Translations under genes and position numbers: made by a program
The notes under the pieces: model-generated
Databases searched by the model: none
What the model was told of the DNA's origin: nothing
What the model saw: the letters and a program-made list of their open reading frames with translations, nothing else
Part shown: in pieces, positions 1-8,300 of the stretch
How the letters are laid out: the number at the start of each line of letters is the position of its first letter
Numbering within the stretch: position 1 is the first letter of the stretch
From: CAVZCK01 sp963773735
GTDB taxonomy: Bacteria > Pseudomonadota > Alphaproteobacteria > Rhizobiales > Rhodomicrobiaceae
Assembly (NCBI GenBank): GCA_963773735.1
Contig: CAVZCK010000020.1
Span: 65,386 to 129,385 of the forward strand
Reading direction: 5' to 3'
DNA length: 64,000 nt

Positions 1-1
1 T

Positions 2-280
2 AAATCGCCGGGCCTGAAGCGCGGCGGCGTGCTCAACATCGTGCGCCACGCAATCGAGCTGACCTGCCCGGCAGACGCCATTCCGGAATCGATCGAGGTG
101 AGCCTCGCGGGCCTCGATATCGGCGACGCGGTGCATATTTCTGCGATCAAGCTGGCTGCGAATGTGATCCCGACGATCACCGACCGCGACTTTACCATCG
201 CAACGATCGCCTCTTCGTCGGCCATGAAACCCGAGGTGGAAGAAGCAGTTGCGCCGGAAGAGGAAGTCGAGACAGAATAG
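2..280 (+). CDS. rplY: 50S ribosomal protein L25 (CTC family), 3' part
   Basis: This gene enters from the left edge; the frame is open from base 2 and 92 residues are visible. The product binds 5S rRNA in the large ribosomal subunit. The visible part matches the C-terminal beta domain of the long CTC-type L25, with the stretches KSPGLKRGGVLN, CPADAIPESIEV and PTITDRDFTIATI. It ends in an acidic tail rich in Glu, which is usual for alphaproteobacterial L25. It is followed by pth 46 bases on, the standard rplY-pth-ychF order of Rhizobiales. Confidence 0.93.
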   Translation, partial: KSPGLKRGGVLNIVRHAIELTCPADAIPESIEVSLAGLDIGDAVHISAIKLAANVIPTITDRDFTIATIASSSAMKPEVEEAVAPEEEVETE

Positions 281-326
281 CGCCGTTCTCGCCGGTTGGG
301 GGAGTTGAGACTTGAGCGGGCGTCCG

Positions 327-1064
327 ATGAAGGTTCTGGTTGGACTTGGAAATCCCGGCGACAAATATGAGCGTACCCGGCACAATGTCGGGTTCATGGC
401 GGCGGAAGCCATCGCTGAACGCTATGGCGCCGCACAATGGCGCAAACGCTTTCAGGGCCTCGCGGCAGAGGTCGATATCGGCCGGATGCGCTATCTGATC
501 CTGAAGCCGGCCACCTATATGAACGAATTGGGCCGGGCGGTGAGCGAGGCCATCCGCTTCTACAAGATTTCACCGGCCGATGTGATCGTTTTCCATGACG
601 AGATCGATCTTGAGCCCGGCAAGGTCAGGGTCAAATTCGGCGGCGGCCATGCGGGACACAATGGTCTGAAGTCCATCTCGGCCCATATCGGCAATGATTA
701 TCAGCGGGTCAGGATCGGTGTGGGACATCCCGGACATCGCGATGCCGTCGTCAATTACGTGCTGCATGAATTCTCTCGCGCCGATCGCGAATGGCTGGAT
801 CCGCTGCTGACGGCAATTGCGCAGAGTGCGTCCTTTCTTGTGACCGGGCAGGACGCCAAATTCATGAACGAGGTTGCGCGTGCCGCCCGCCCGGCATCTG
901 CCGGAAAGACGGCCGAGCGCGAGGCGCCCGCGCCGGCGGCACCAAAAGCGGCGGCAATGCCCGCCGAAAAGAAGCCGGAGCTGGCGATGGCCGGAGCGGA
1001 ACCGGACGGTGAGCGGCAGACTTCGCTCGGCGCCAAGCTCATGGCCTGGCTCAGACGGCCCTGA
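327..1064 (+). CDS. pth: Peptidyl-tRNA hydrolase
   Basis: The enzyme releases tRNA from prematurely dropped peptidyl-tRNA in the cytoplasm. The N-terminus carries the family motif VGLGNPG and the catalytic His of RTRHNVGF (residue 19 from this start), followed by FHDEIDLEPG and GGGHAGHNGLKS. The core ends near residue 190; a Pro/Ala/Glu-rich tail of about 50 residues follows, as in other alphaproteobacteria. The start is uncertain. The ATG used here gives the conserved N-terminus, but a TTG at 312 has the better-placed G-rich ribosome binding site (298-304) and would add five residues. Confidence 0.95.
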   Translation: MKVLVGLGNPGDKYERTRHNVGFMAAEAIAERYGAAQWRKRFQGLAAEVDIGRMRYLILKPATYMNELGRAVSEAIRFYKISPADVIVFHDEIDLEPGKVRVKFGGGHAGHNGLKSISAHIGNDYQRVRIGVGHPGHRDAVVNYVLHEFSRADREWLDPLLTAIAQSASFLVTGQDAKFMNEVARAARPASAGKTAEREAPAPAAPKAAAMPAEKKPELAMAGAEPDGERQTSLGAKLMAWLRRP

Positions 1065-1195
1065 AACCGCCGATTCAGGAACGCTACGGAATCAGTTTTC
1101 CAGCAAGTAAGAAGTGTAGGACAGGCGCAATCGCTGGTCATGGCGTCCGCTTTGGCGGAACGGGCCTGCGAAGCATTCACGAGAGATCATCAGCT

Positions 1196-2293
1196 ATGGG
1201 CTTCAAATGCGGTATTGTCGGTTTGCCCAATGTCGGCAAATCGACGCTTTTCAACGCGCTGACGCAGACGGCCGCGGCCGAGGCGGCGAACTATCCCTTT
1301 TGCACGATCGAGCCCAATGTCGGAGACGTCCCGGTGCCCGACGAGCGGCTGGACCGCATCTCCGCGATCGCAAAATCCGCGCAGACCCTGCATACGCGCC
1401 TGACCTTTGTCGATATTGCCGGCCTCGTGAAAGGCGCCTCGAAAGGCGAGGGACTCGGCAATCAGTTCCTCGCCAATATCCGCGAGGTGGACGCCGTCGC
1501 CTATGTGCTGCGCTGCTTCGAGGATGAAAACGTCACCCATGTCGAAGGCCGGCTCGACCCGATTTCCGATGCCGACACCGTCGAGACGGAGCTGATGCTC
1601 GCCGACCTCGACAGCCTGGAGAAGCGCCGTGTGCCGCTTGAGAAGAGAGCCAAGGGCCAGGACAAGGAGGCGAAAGCGACCTTGCCGCTGATCGACGCCG
1701 CGCTCGCCGTGTTAAGCGAGGGCAGGCCCGCGCGTCTCGCCGAGATCGCGCCCGAGGATCGCCAGCGCTTCAAGCAGCTCCAGCTTCTGACGGCCAAGCC
1801 CGTGGTCTATGTCTGCAATGTCGATGAAGCTTCCGCTGCAAGCGGCAATGATTATTCGCGCGCGGTCGAGGAAAAAGCCAGGCGCGAGGGCGCGGCCTGC
1901 GTCGTCATTTCGGCCAAGATCGAGGCCGAGCTGGCCCAGCTCCCACCCGACGAGCGCCAAGCTTATCTCGATAGCCTCGATCTCGCCGAACCCGGCCTCA
2001 ACCGCTTGATCCGCGCCGGATATCAGCTTCTCGACCTCATTACCTATTTCACCGCCGGGCCGAAGGAGGCGCGCGCCTGGACCGTTCGCAAGGGGACACT
2101 TGCTCCGCAGGCGGCGGGCGTCATCCATACCGATTTCGAAAAGGGCTTCATCCGCGCCGAGACCATCACCTATGGCGATTTCATCGAATATGGCGGTGAG
2201 GCCGGCGCCAAGGAGGCCGGCAAGATGCGCCTGGAAGGCAAGGATTACACCGTGCATGACGGCGATGTCATGCACTTCCGCTTCGCGAATTAA
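1196..2293 (+). CDS. ychF: Redox-regulated ATPase YchF (Obg/TRAFAC family)
   Basis: The protein has 365 residues, the normal length. The P-loop GLPNVGKST lies at residues 9-17 and the switch motif DIAGLVKGASKGEGLGNQFL at about 73-92. The C-terminal TGS domain ends with GKDYTVHDGDVMHFRFAN, typical of the family. YchF binds ATP rather than GTP and associates with ribosomes in stress and translation control. It lies downstream of pth in the same direction after a 131-base gap, so it may have its own promoter. Confidence 0.97.
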   Translation: MGFKCGIVGLPNVGKSTLFNALTQTAAAEAANYPFCTIEPNVGDVPVPDERLDRISAIAKSAQTLHTRLTFVDIAGLVKGASKGEGLGNQFLANIREVDAVAYVLRCFEDENVTHVEGRLDPISDADTVETELMLADLDSLEKRRVPLEKRAKGQDKEAKATLPLIDAALAVLSEGRPARLAEIAPEDRQRFKQLQLLTAKPVVYVCNVDEASAASGNDYSRAVEEKARREGAACVVISAKIEAELAQLPPDERQAYLDSLDLAEPGLNRLIRAGYQLLDLITYFTAGPKEARAWTVRKGTLAPQAAGVIHTDFEKGFIRAETITYGDFIEYGGEAGAKEAGKMRLEGKDYTVHDGDVMHFRFAN

Positions 2294-2327
2294 ACTCGTT
2301 AAAGGAAACGCCGTTTCCTCCCTTGAC

Positions 2328-2458
2328 ATCCTCGGGTGAGCGAAGCGAGACCCGAGGATCGATGCCGTTGCCTTGCGACGGTGTAGGTGGGTTGAGCGCA
2401 GCGAAACCCGCCTTGTGCCATCAATCGATGCGGTTTCGCTCTGCTCAACCCATCCTAC
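2328..2458. repeat. Two adjacent intergenic palindromes between convergent genes
   Basis: The first is ATCCTCGGGT (about 2330-2339) paired with ACCCGAGGAT (about 2351-2360) around a loop of 'gagcgaagcgag'. The second has imperfect 27-base arms, 2383-2409 and 2432-2458, sharing GGGTTGAGC and GCGAAACC. A smaller hairpin (GGAAACG/CGTTTCC, near 2303) precedes them. They sit between the convergent ychF and psd genes and resemble common rhizobial intergenic repeats. They could act as bidirectional terminators, but there is no T-run. Confidence 0.7.
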
Positions 2459-2542
2459 AGGCTCGCTGATAGGTCGGCGGCAAAGGTTGCCGGGGCAAAG
2501 CCGGCAACGACATCGTGCGGGGTCGGCGATCCGGATCGGCCG

Positions 2543-3256
2543 TCAGTTCAGCCGGACCTCGCGGCCGTTTTCATCCGAGCGCAGATCGACCAGCACGGTC
2601 TCGCCGCCGATCACCCGCTGGCCCTCCGCGACCAGCACGCCGCGGGCGCTCGGGATATAGATGTCGACCCGGCTGCCAAACCGGATCAGGCCGACGCGGC
2701 TCCCCGCTTCCACCATCTGCCCCTCGCGGACGAAGGTCACGATCCGCCGAGCGATCAGCCCAGCGATGCGCACCACGCCGACCTGCAGGCCCGAAGCGGT
2801 CTTGAACACCATGATCTCGCGTTCATTGTCCTCGCTGGCCTTGTCGAGGGCGGCATTGAGATAGGTTCCGGGAACATGGATCTCGCGAACGATCTGGCCG
2901 TCGACTGGGGCGCGATTGACATGAACGTCGAAAATCGAAAGGAAGATCGAAATGCATGTATGGGGCTGATCGGGCAGGCCGAGCTCGCTCCTCGGCCTGT
3001 CGAGATGAACCGAGGTGACCGTGCCGTCGGCGGGCGAGACGATCAGCCCTTCGCGCACGGGCGTGACCCGCGGCGGATCGCGGAAGAAATAGGCGATGTA
3101 GATGGTCAGCAGCAGGGCGAGCCAGCCGAGCGGCGACCAGATCAGAAAGAGCAGAATGGTGACGGCAGCGCCGGCGCCGACGAATTTATGCCCGTCCCAA
3201 TGGATCGGGACGAGGGCGGCCCTGATTGTATCGACGAGATTGTGACGGTCTTCCAT
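2543..3256 (-). CDS. psd: Phosphatidylserine decarboxylase proenzyme
   Basis: This enzyme converts phosphatidylserine to phosphatidylethanolamine at the inner membrane. It belongs to the short PSD-A type: two N-terminal hydrophobic stretches (about residues 25-65), then VSPADGTVTSV, the conserved FDVHVNRAP, and RFGSRVD near the C-terminus. In RFGSRVD the Gly-Ser bond is cleaved to form the pyruvoyl group. A start at 3256 is chosen because a GGGGAA site lies just upstream; an ATG at 3274 would add six residues. The usual partner pssA is not next to it here. The ABC exporter lies upstream on the same strand. Confidence 0.93.
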   Translation of the reverse strand: MEDRHNLVDTIRAALVPIHWDGHKFVGAGAAVTILLFLIWSPLGWLALLLTIYIAYFFRDPPRVTPVREGLIVSPADGTVTSVHLDRPRSELGLPDQPHTCISIFLSIFDVHVNRAPVDGQIVREIHVPGTYLNAALDKASEDNEREIMVFKTASGLQVGVVRIAGLIARRIVTFVREGQMVEAGSRVGLIRFGSRVDIYIPSARGVLVAEGQRVIGGETVLVDLRSDENGREVRLN

Positions 3257-3353
3257 GGCGGTTCCCCGGGCCATGCTTCAACTGAAGCGGCTCATAGCAC
3301 GCAAATCGGGTAAAAGCTTAGCGCTTTCATGAAGTTTTATGCCGCCAGAAACA

Positions 3354-5276
3354 CTATTCGGCGGCGATGGGAGAGATCGCGGGCTTGCGTTCGACGAACG
3401 GATCCGCCGCCAGTTCGCGGGCGCGCCGTGCGACCTGCTCGGCCTCCTGCTGGCGCGCCCACATGCCAGCATAGAGACCGTTTTGCGCGAGGAGCTCGCC
3501 ATGGGTGCCGCGCTCGATGATCCGCCCCGCTTCCAGGACCAGGATCTGGTCGGCATGAATGACGGTCGATAGACGGTGCGCGATTACGAGCGTGGTCCGG
3601 TTCTCGGCAACGCGGTCGAGCGCTGCCTGAATTTGCTTCTCGGTAAAGCTGTCGAGCGCGGAGGTCGCCTCGTCAAGCATCAGGATCGGCGGGCCCTTGA
3701 GGATCGTCCTGGCAATCGCCACACGCTGCTTCTCGCCGCCTGAGAGCTTGAGGCCGCGCTCGCCGACCATGCTGTCGTACCCGTCCGGCAACGTCCGGAT
3801 GAAATCATCGATCTGGGCCATGCGGGCGGCCTCGCGGATCTCGTCGTCCGTGGCATCCGGCCGGCCATAGCGGATGTTATATTCGATGGTGTCGTTGAAC
3901 AGCACCGTGTCCTGCGGAACCATGCCCAGTACCGCGCGCAGCGATTCCTGCGTCACGTCCCTGATGTCCTGGCCGTCGATCAGCACACGGCCAGATCCGG
4001 TCTCATAGAAGCGGAACAGTAGCCGCGAAATGGTGGACTTGCCGGCGCCCGACGGGCCGACGATGGCCACCATCCTGCCGGCCGGGACCTCGAAATCGAC
4101 ACCTTTGAGGATTGGCCGCGCCGGATCGTAGGAGAAATAGACGTCCTCGAAGCGGATTTTTCCTTCCGTAACGATCAGCGGTTTCGCATCCGGCTTGTCC
4201 TTCACCTCGGGGTTCTGACCCAACAGCTCGAACATAGCCTCGATATCGACCAGGCCCTGGCGTAATTCGCGATAGATCATGCCGAGGAAATTGAGCGGCA
4301 CGTAGAGCTGAAGCATCATGGAGTTGATCATGACGAAATCGCCGACCGTATGCGTGCCATGGGCGACGCCGCGCGCCGCCAGCAGCATGCAGGCAACGAG
4401 ACCCGCGGTGAAAATCAACGCCTGCCCGGTGTTCAGGACCGCCAGCGATTTGTAGGTGTGCACCGCCGCCCGTTCGTATCGGACCATCGACTGGTTGAAG
4501 CGGCCCGCTTCCCAGCCCTCATTGCCGAAATATTTCACCGTCTCATAATTGAGCAGGCTGTCGATCGCCTTGGCATTGGCCTCGGTGTCGCTGTCGTTCA
4601 TCTCGCGGCGGATCGCAATGCGCCACTCGCTGGCCTTGAAGGTGAACCAGACATAGACGATGAGCGTCGCGGCGATAATTGCCGAGAAGATCCAGCCGAA
4701 CAGATAGGTTACGGTGCCGAGCACCAGGACAAGCTCGAGCACGGTCGGGATGGAGTTCAGCATCCCCATGCGGATGATCAGCTCGACGGCGTTGCGTCCG
4801 CGCTCGATGACCCGGCTGAGGCCGCCGGTCTTGCGCTCCAGATGAAAGCGCAGCGACAGCCTGTGCAGATGCTCGAAGGTCTGATTGGAGAGCTGGCGGA
4901 CGGCGTTCTGACCGACCCTGGTGAAAAGCACGTCGCGGATCTGCGTAAAGCCCATCATCATCACCCGGCCGAGGCCATAGGCGACGATGAGTGCAACGGG
5001 CACGATCGTAAACGTCACCGTGGTGACGGCCTCCGCGCCTTTGGCGCCGCCGGTGAACCAGTCCACTGCCGCCCTGTAGGCAAGCGGGGTGGCAACCGTC
5101 ACCAGCTTTGCCGCAACAAGCACGACGCCGGCCAGCACGACACGCAGCCTCAGATCCGGACGGTCCTGTGGCCAGATGAACGGAAGAAGCTTCAGAAGCA
5201 CCGAGAAGGGGCTCGTATCTTTCTCCTGCGCATCAGGAAAGAAGGACGCGCCCGACCTTTTGCTGTTACGCCGCAA
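3354..5276 (-). CDS. Atm1/ABCB7-type ABC exporter, fused permease and ATPase
   Basis: A 640-residue half-transporter. The first 350 residues hold about six membrane segments. The ATPase half has Walker A GPSGAGKST, the signature LSGGEKQRVAIART and Walker B ILMLDEATSALD. Bacterial Atm1-like proteins export glutathione-linked or metal-linked substrates and the family is tied to iron-sulfur or heavy-metal homeostasis; the substrate here is not known. The only usable start at the 5' end is a TTG at 5276. The C-terminus has an Ala-rich tail. It probably shares a transcript with psd, 97 bases downstream. Confidence 0.93.
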   Translation of the reverse strand: MRRNSKRSGASFFPDAQEKDTSPFSVLLKLLPFIWPQDRPDLRLRVVLAGVVLVAAKLVTVATPLAYRAAVDWFTGGAKGAEAVTTVTFTIVPVALIVAYGLGRVMMMGFTQIRDVLFTRVGQNAVRQLSNQTFEHLHRLSLRFHLERKTGGLSRVIERGRNAVELIIRMGMLNSIPTVLELVLVLGTVTYLFGWIFSAIIAATLIVYVWFTFKASEWRIAIRREMNDSDTEANAKAIDSLLNYETVKYFGNEGWEAGRFNQSMVRYERAAVHTYKSLAVLNTGQALIFTAGLVACMLLAARGVAHGTHTVGDFVMINSMMLQLYVPLNFLGMIYRELRQGLVDIEAMFELLGQNPEVKDKPDAKPLIVTEGKIRFEDVYFSYDPARPILKGVDFEVPAGRMVAIVGPSGAGKSTISRLLFRFYETGSGRVLIDGQDIRDVTQESLRAVLGMVPQDTVLFNDTIEYNIRYGRPDATDDEIREAARMAQIDDFIRTLPDGYDSMVGERGLKLSGGEKQRVAIARTILKGPPILMLDEATSALDSFTEKQIQAALDRVAENRTTLVIAHRLSTVIHADQILVLEAGRIIERGTHGELLAQNGLYAGMWARQQEAEQVARRARELAADPFVERKPAISPIAAE

Positions 5277-5386
5277 GCTTATCTCTCAAATGAATAGGGG
5301 GAGCCACTCCCGCGATTACGCCGTGCCCCATCATAAATGAGAGCAAGACGGATTGAACGCAAGCGATCAACACCGAACTCCTGATT

Positions 5387-5800
5387 TCAAAGCCAATCCC
5401 GCAGGATCGGGATGAGTGGCAGATCTGCCGGAGGCATCGGATAGTCGCCGAGTTTGGTCGCGCGCACCCATGCCAGCGCCTGGCCTTCGAGCGCCGTGAC
5501 TTCGCCATCCCAGCGCCGGCAGACGAAAAGCGGCATCAACAGGTGGAAGTCTTCGTAGCTGTGGCTGGCGAAGGTGAGCGGCGCGAGGCAGGCTTGCCGG
5601 ATATCGATGCCGAGCTCTTCGCGCAATTCGCGGATGAGCGCGTGCTCCGGCGTTTCTCCCGGCTCGACCTTGCCGCCCGGAAACTCCCAGAGGCCTGCCA
5701 TCGACTTGCCTAGCGGCCGCTGCGTGATCAGAACCCGGCCGTCTTCGTCAATCAGCGCCACGGCAGCGACAAGCACCAATTTGAGCGGTGCCGATGCCAT
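5387..5800 (-). CDS. mutT: 8-oxo-dGTP diphosphatase, Nudix family
   Basis: A 137-residue Nudix hydrolase that removes oxidised dGTP from the nucleotide pool. The Nudix box is complete (GGKVEPGE ... RELREELGI, about residues 37-59). The start ATG at 5800 lies one base past the argJ stop codon (5802-5804), so the two genes are probably translationally coupled. The family-typical C-terminal RDW is present. The parvulin-argJ-mutT order is common in Rhizobiales. Confidence 0.93.
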   Translation of the reverse strand: MASAPLKLVLVAAVALIDEDGRVLITQRPLGKSMAGLWEFPGGKVEPGETPEHALIRELREELGIDIRQACLAPLTFASHSYEDFHLLMPLFVCRRWDGEVTALEGQALAWVRATKLGDYPMPPADLPLIPILRDWL

Positions 5801-5801
5801 T

Positions 5802-7036
5802 CTAGCTCCGGTAGCTGCCATTGATGTCGATATAGCCGTGGGTGAGGTCGCAGCCCCATACGGTGGCCCGGCCCGGACCGCCGACGCCGACATCAGCGCG
5901 GATGACGATCTCGCGATTCTTCATATAGGCGCTGGCCTCGGCCTCGCTGTAATCGGGGCTGCGCATCCCGGCTTCGGCGACGAGAAGGTCACCGAACCAT
6001 ATCGACAGCCTGTCGCGATTGGCGGCCTCGCCGGCCTTGCCGACGGCCATGACGACCCGCCCCCAATTCGCGTCCTCACCGGCAATCGCCGTCTTCACCA
6101 GCGGCGAGTTGGCGATCGACAACGCGATGCGCTTGGCCGCGGCATCGCTTTCGGCGCCCTCGACCTCGACCTTGATCAGCTTGGAGATGCCTTCGCCGTC
6201 CTTGATGATCTGCAGGGCGAGATCCTGCATCAGATCGCGCAGCGCCTCTGAAAAGCCGCCGAGCCCGCTGTCGGCAGCATCATCGATCCGGTTCCGCCAT
6301 TTGCCGCGCCTCCAGTGGCGAAGACGAGCAGCGTGTCGCTGGTCGAGGTGTCGCTGTCGACGGTGATGGAATTGAAGGTCGTCTCCACATGACGGCTGAC
6401 GAGCACCTGCAAGGCCGGTGCCGCGACCGCGGCATCGGTGAAGATGAAGGCGAGCATCGTCGCCATGTCCGGCGCGATCATGCCGGAGCCTTTGGCGATG
6501 CCGTTGAGCGTGACCTGCGCACCGCCGATCTCCGACGTCCGGGAGGCCAGCTTCGGGAAGGTATCGGTCGTCATGATGGTGCGCGCGGCTTCGGCAAAGC
6601 CGTCCTCCACCGCCTCAGCCGCCAGCCGGTCCAGGACGCCTTCGAACTTTCCCGGCGGGATTGGCTCGCCGATCACTCCGGTCGAGGCCAGCAGCACCTC
6701 CGAGGGATCGCAACCCACCGCTCTCGCCGCGAGCGCCGCCGTCGTCTCCACCGTTTCCCAGCCGCGCATCCCAGTAAACGCATTCGCATTGCCGGAATTG
6801 ACGACGAGGGCGCGCGCCCGGCCATGACCAAGCTGACGCCGGCACCAATCGACCGGGGCCGACGATGTTTTCGACCGCGTCAGAACGCCCGCTGCCCGCG
6901 TTCCTTCGGGCAGCAGCACCAGAAGCACGTCCTTCCGGTTCTTGTAGCGGATGCCGGCCTCGGCGACCGCGAGCCTGATCCCCGAAAGGGGCGGCAAGCT
7001 GGCAAGGCGCTGAGGCGCGAATGGCGAGATTTTCAC
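5802..7036 (-). CDS. argJ: Glutamate N-acetyltransferase / amino-acid acetyltransferase (single frameshift)
   Basis: ArgJ makes N-acetylglutamate and recycles the acetyl group from acetylornithine in arginine synthesis. The N-terminal part (7036 to about 6285) has VNSGNANAFTG and the self-cleavage region PDMATMLAFI with its nucleophilic Thr. The C-terminal part continues in another frame from about 6280 with DLALQIIKDGEG, ANWGRVVMAVGKAG and the end NGSYRS. Total length is normal (about 410 residues). One base shift near 6280 is the only defect and is most likely a sequence error. The start codon is GTG. Confidence 0.92.
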
Positions 7037-7056
7037 CGGGGCACCCCCCGAAAGAT

Positions 7057-7935
7057 TTATTCCGATTTGCCGGGGCTGGCTTTCGGTTGAGCAGCGGCAT
7101 CGCCCGCGTTCTGATCGGCTTCAACCGCCTTTTTGAGATCCTGATCGAGGATTTCAATCTTGCCGTTTTGCCGCAAGTCCTGAGCCGCGGCCTGCAACTT
7201 GTTTTGAATCAGCGAGGCGGTGATCTGCTCTTTGACTTCCTCGAAGCTCGGCGGCTGGCGGTTGCGCTTGTCTTCGATCTTCAGGATGTGCCAGCCGAAT
7301 TCCGTCTGCACCGGACCGGAGATTTTGCCTTTATCCAGCGCGAAGGCGGCATCCTCGAAGGACTTCACCATCTGACCGCGCGTGAAATAGCCGAGATCAC
7401 CGCCGGACTCCCCACCGCGATCCTGCGAATATTTCTTGGCGACTTCGGCAAAATCGGCGCCACCCTCAAGCTCTTTGGCGACCTTCTTGGCCTCGTCTTC
7501 GGTCTTGACGAGGATATGCCGGGCGTGGACTTCCTCCTGCACAGGCAGGCTCTTCACGCGCTCATCATAAACCGCCTTGGCTTCCGACTCCGGTACCGAG
7601 TCGCGGATCTTCTTCTCAAAATAGGCGTCACGCAGCGCACGCAGACGATAATATTTCATGCGCTTCTCGAAGTCCTCGCCCTGGCCCAGATTTGCTTTAT
7701 CGGCGGCTTCGGCCATCAGATGCGCTTCGATCAGATATTCAACGAGGACCCTCCGGCGGCTGTCGGCCGGAACGCCAGCGAGCTCCGATCCGAGCTCCGC
7801 TTCGGCGAAGTTCATCTCGGCTTCGGTGACATCTTGTCCGTTGACCGTGGCAACAACGGTTTCCGGCGTTGCCCAGCTCGGCACGGCAAACATGGCGGCC
7901 GCGACGAGCACTGCGGCTGATACAAAGGTTTTCAC
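7057..7935 (-). CDS. Periplasmic parvulin-type peptidyl-prolyl isomerase
   Basis: A 292-residue SurA/PrsA-like folding factor. A signal peptide (about residues 1-22, ending PSWA) sends it to the periplasm. An N-terminal chaperone-like helical region follows, then a parvulin domain at about 130-230 with HARHILVKTEDEA, SGGDLGYFTRGQMV and FGWHILKIED. The start is GTG with AGAGGA upstream. It lies just ahead of argJ and diverges from secA, an arrangement frequent in Rhizobiales. The function in envelope protein folding is inferred from the family. Confidence 0.92.
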   Translation of the reverse strand: MKTFVSAAVLVAAAMFAVPSWATPETVVATVNGQDVTEAEMNFAEAELGSELAGVPADSRRRVLVEYLIEAHLMAEAADKANLGQGEDFEKRMKYYRLRALRDAYFEKKIRDSVPESEAKAVYDERVKSLPVQEEVHARHILVKTEDEAKKVAKELEGGADFAEVAKKYSQDRGGESGGDLGYFTRGQMVKSFEDAAFALDKGKISGPVQTEFGWHILKIEDKRNRQPPSFEEVKEQITASLIQNKLQAAAQDLRQNGKIEILDQDLKKAVEADQNAGDAAAQPKASPGKSE

Positions 7936-8300
7936 GGTTCGTCCTCTCGGATTGAATTCGCTTACGGAACCTTGCGGCTGTTTGGCCAGAAAATTGTGCT
8001 CTGGGTGCGGCAGTCCGTCTGGCTCTGTTTAGCGCCCATTGAGGCCGCGCGCAAAGGCTGATTAAGCCGCTCTCGGTTAAGGCGCGCGTTGACAAGGGAT
8101 TGCGCCCCCCTTATCTCTGCAAGTGTGAATTTCCCGGCCGTCGACAGACCGCTTAGCCGTGATGCTCTAAGGATTCCTCGAAGATCATCGCCCCCGACGC
8201 AGATATGGGGATCATGTGGGCGCCGGTGGTTCGGGACGTTGAGATTCGACCAATTTTCGTTAATCCGCCGGGAGCGGATTGGCGTGCTTGAGGCTTTGCA

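Noticed and set aside
4350..5297. A 315-residue frame antisense to the ABC exporter
   Set aside because: Composition is typical of a shadow frame and the sense strand encodes a complete transporter.
5266..5508. An 80-residue minus-strand frame between the exporter and mutT
   Set aside because: It overlaps the mutT 3' end in the wrong frame and lacks any recognisable feature.
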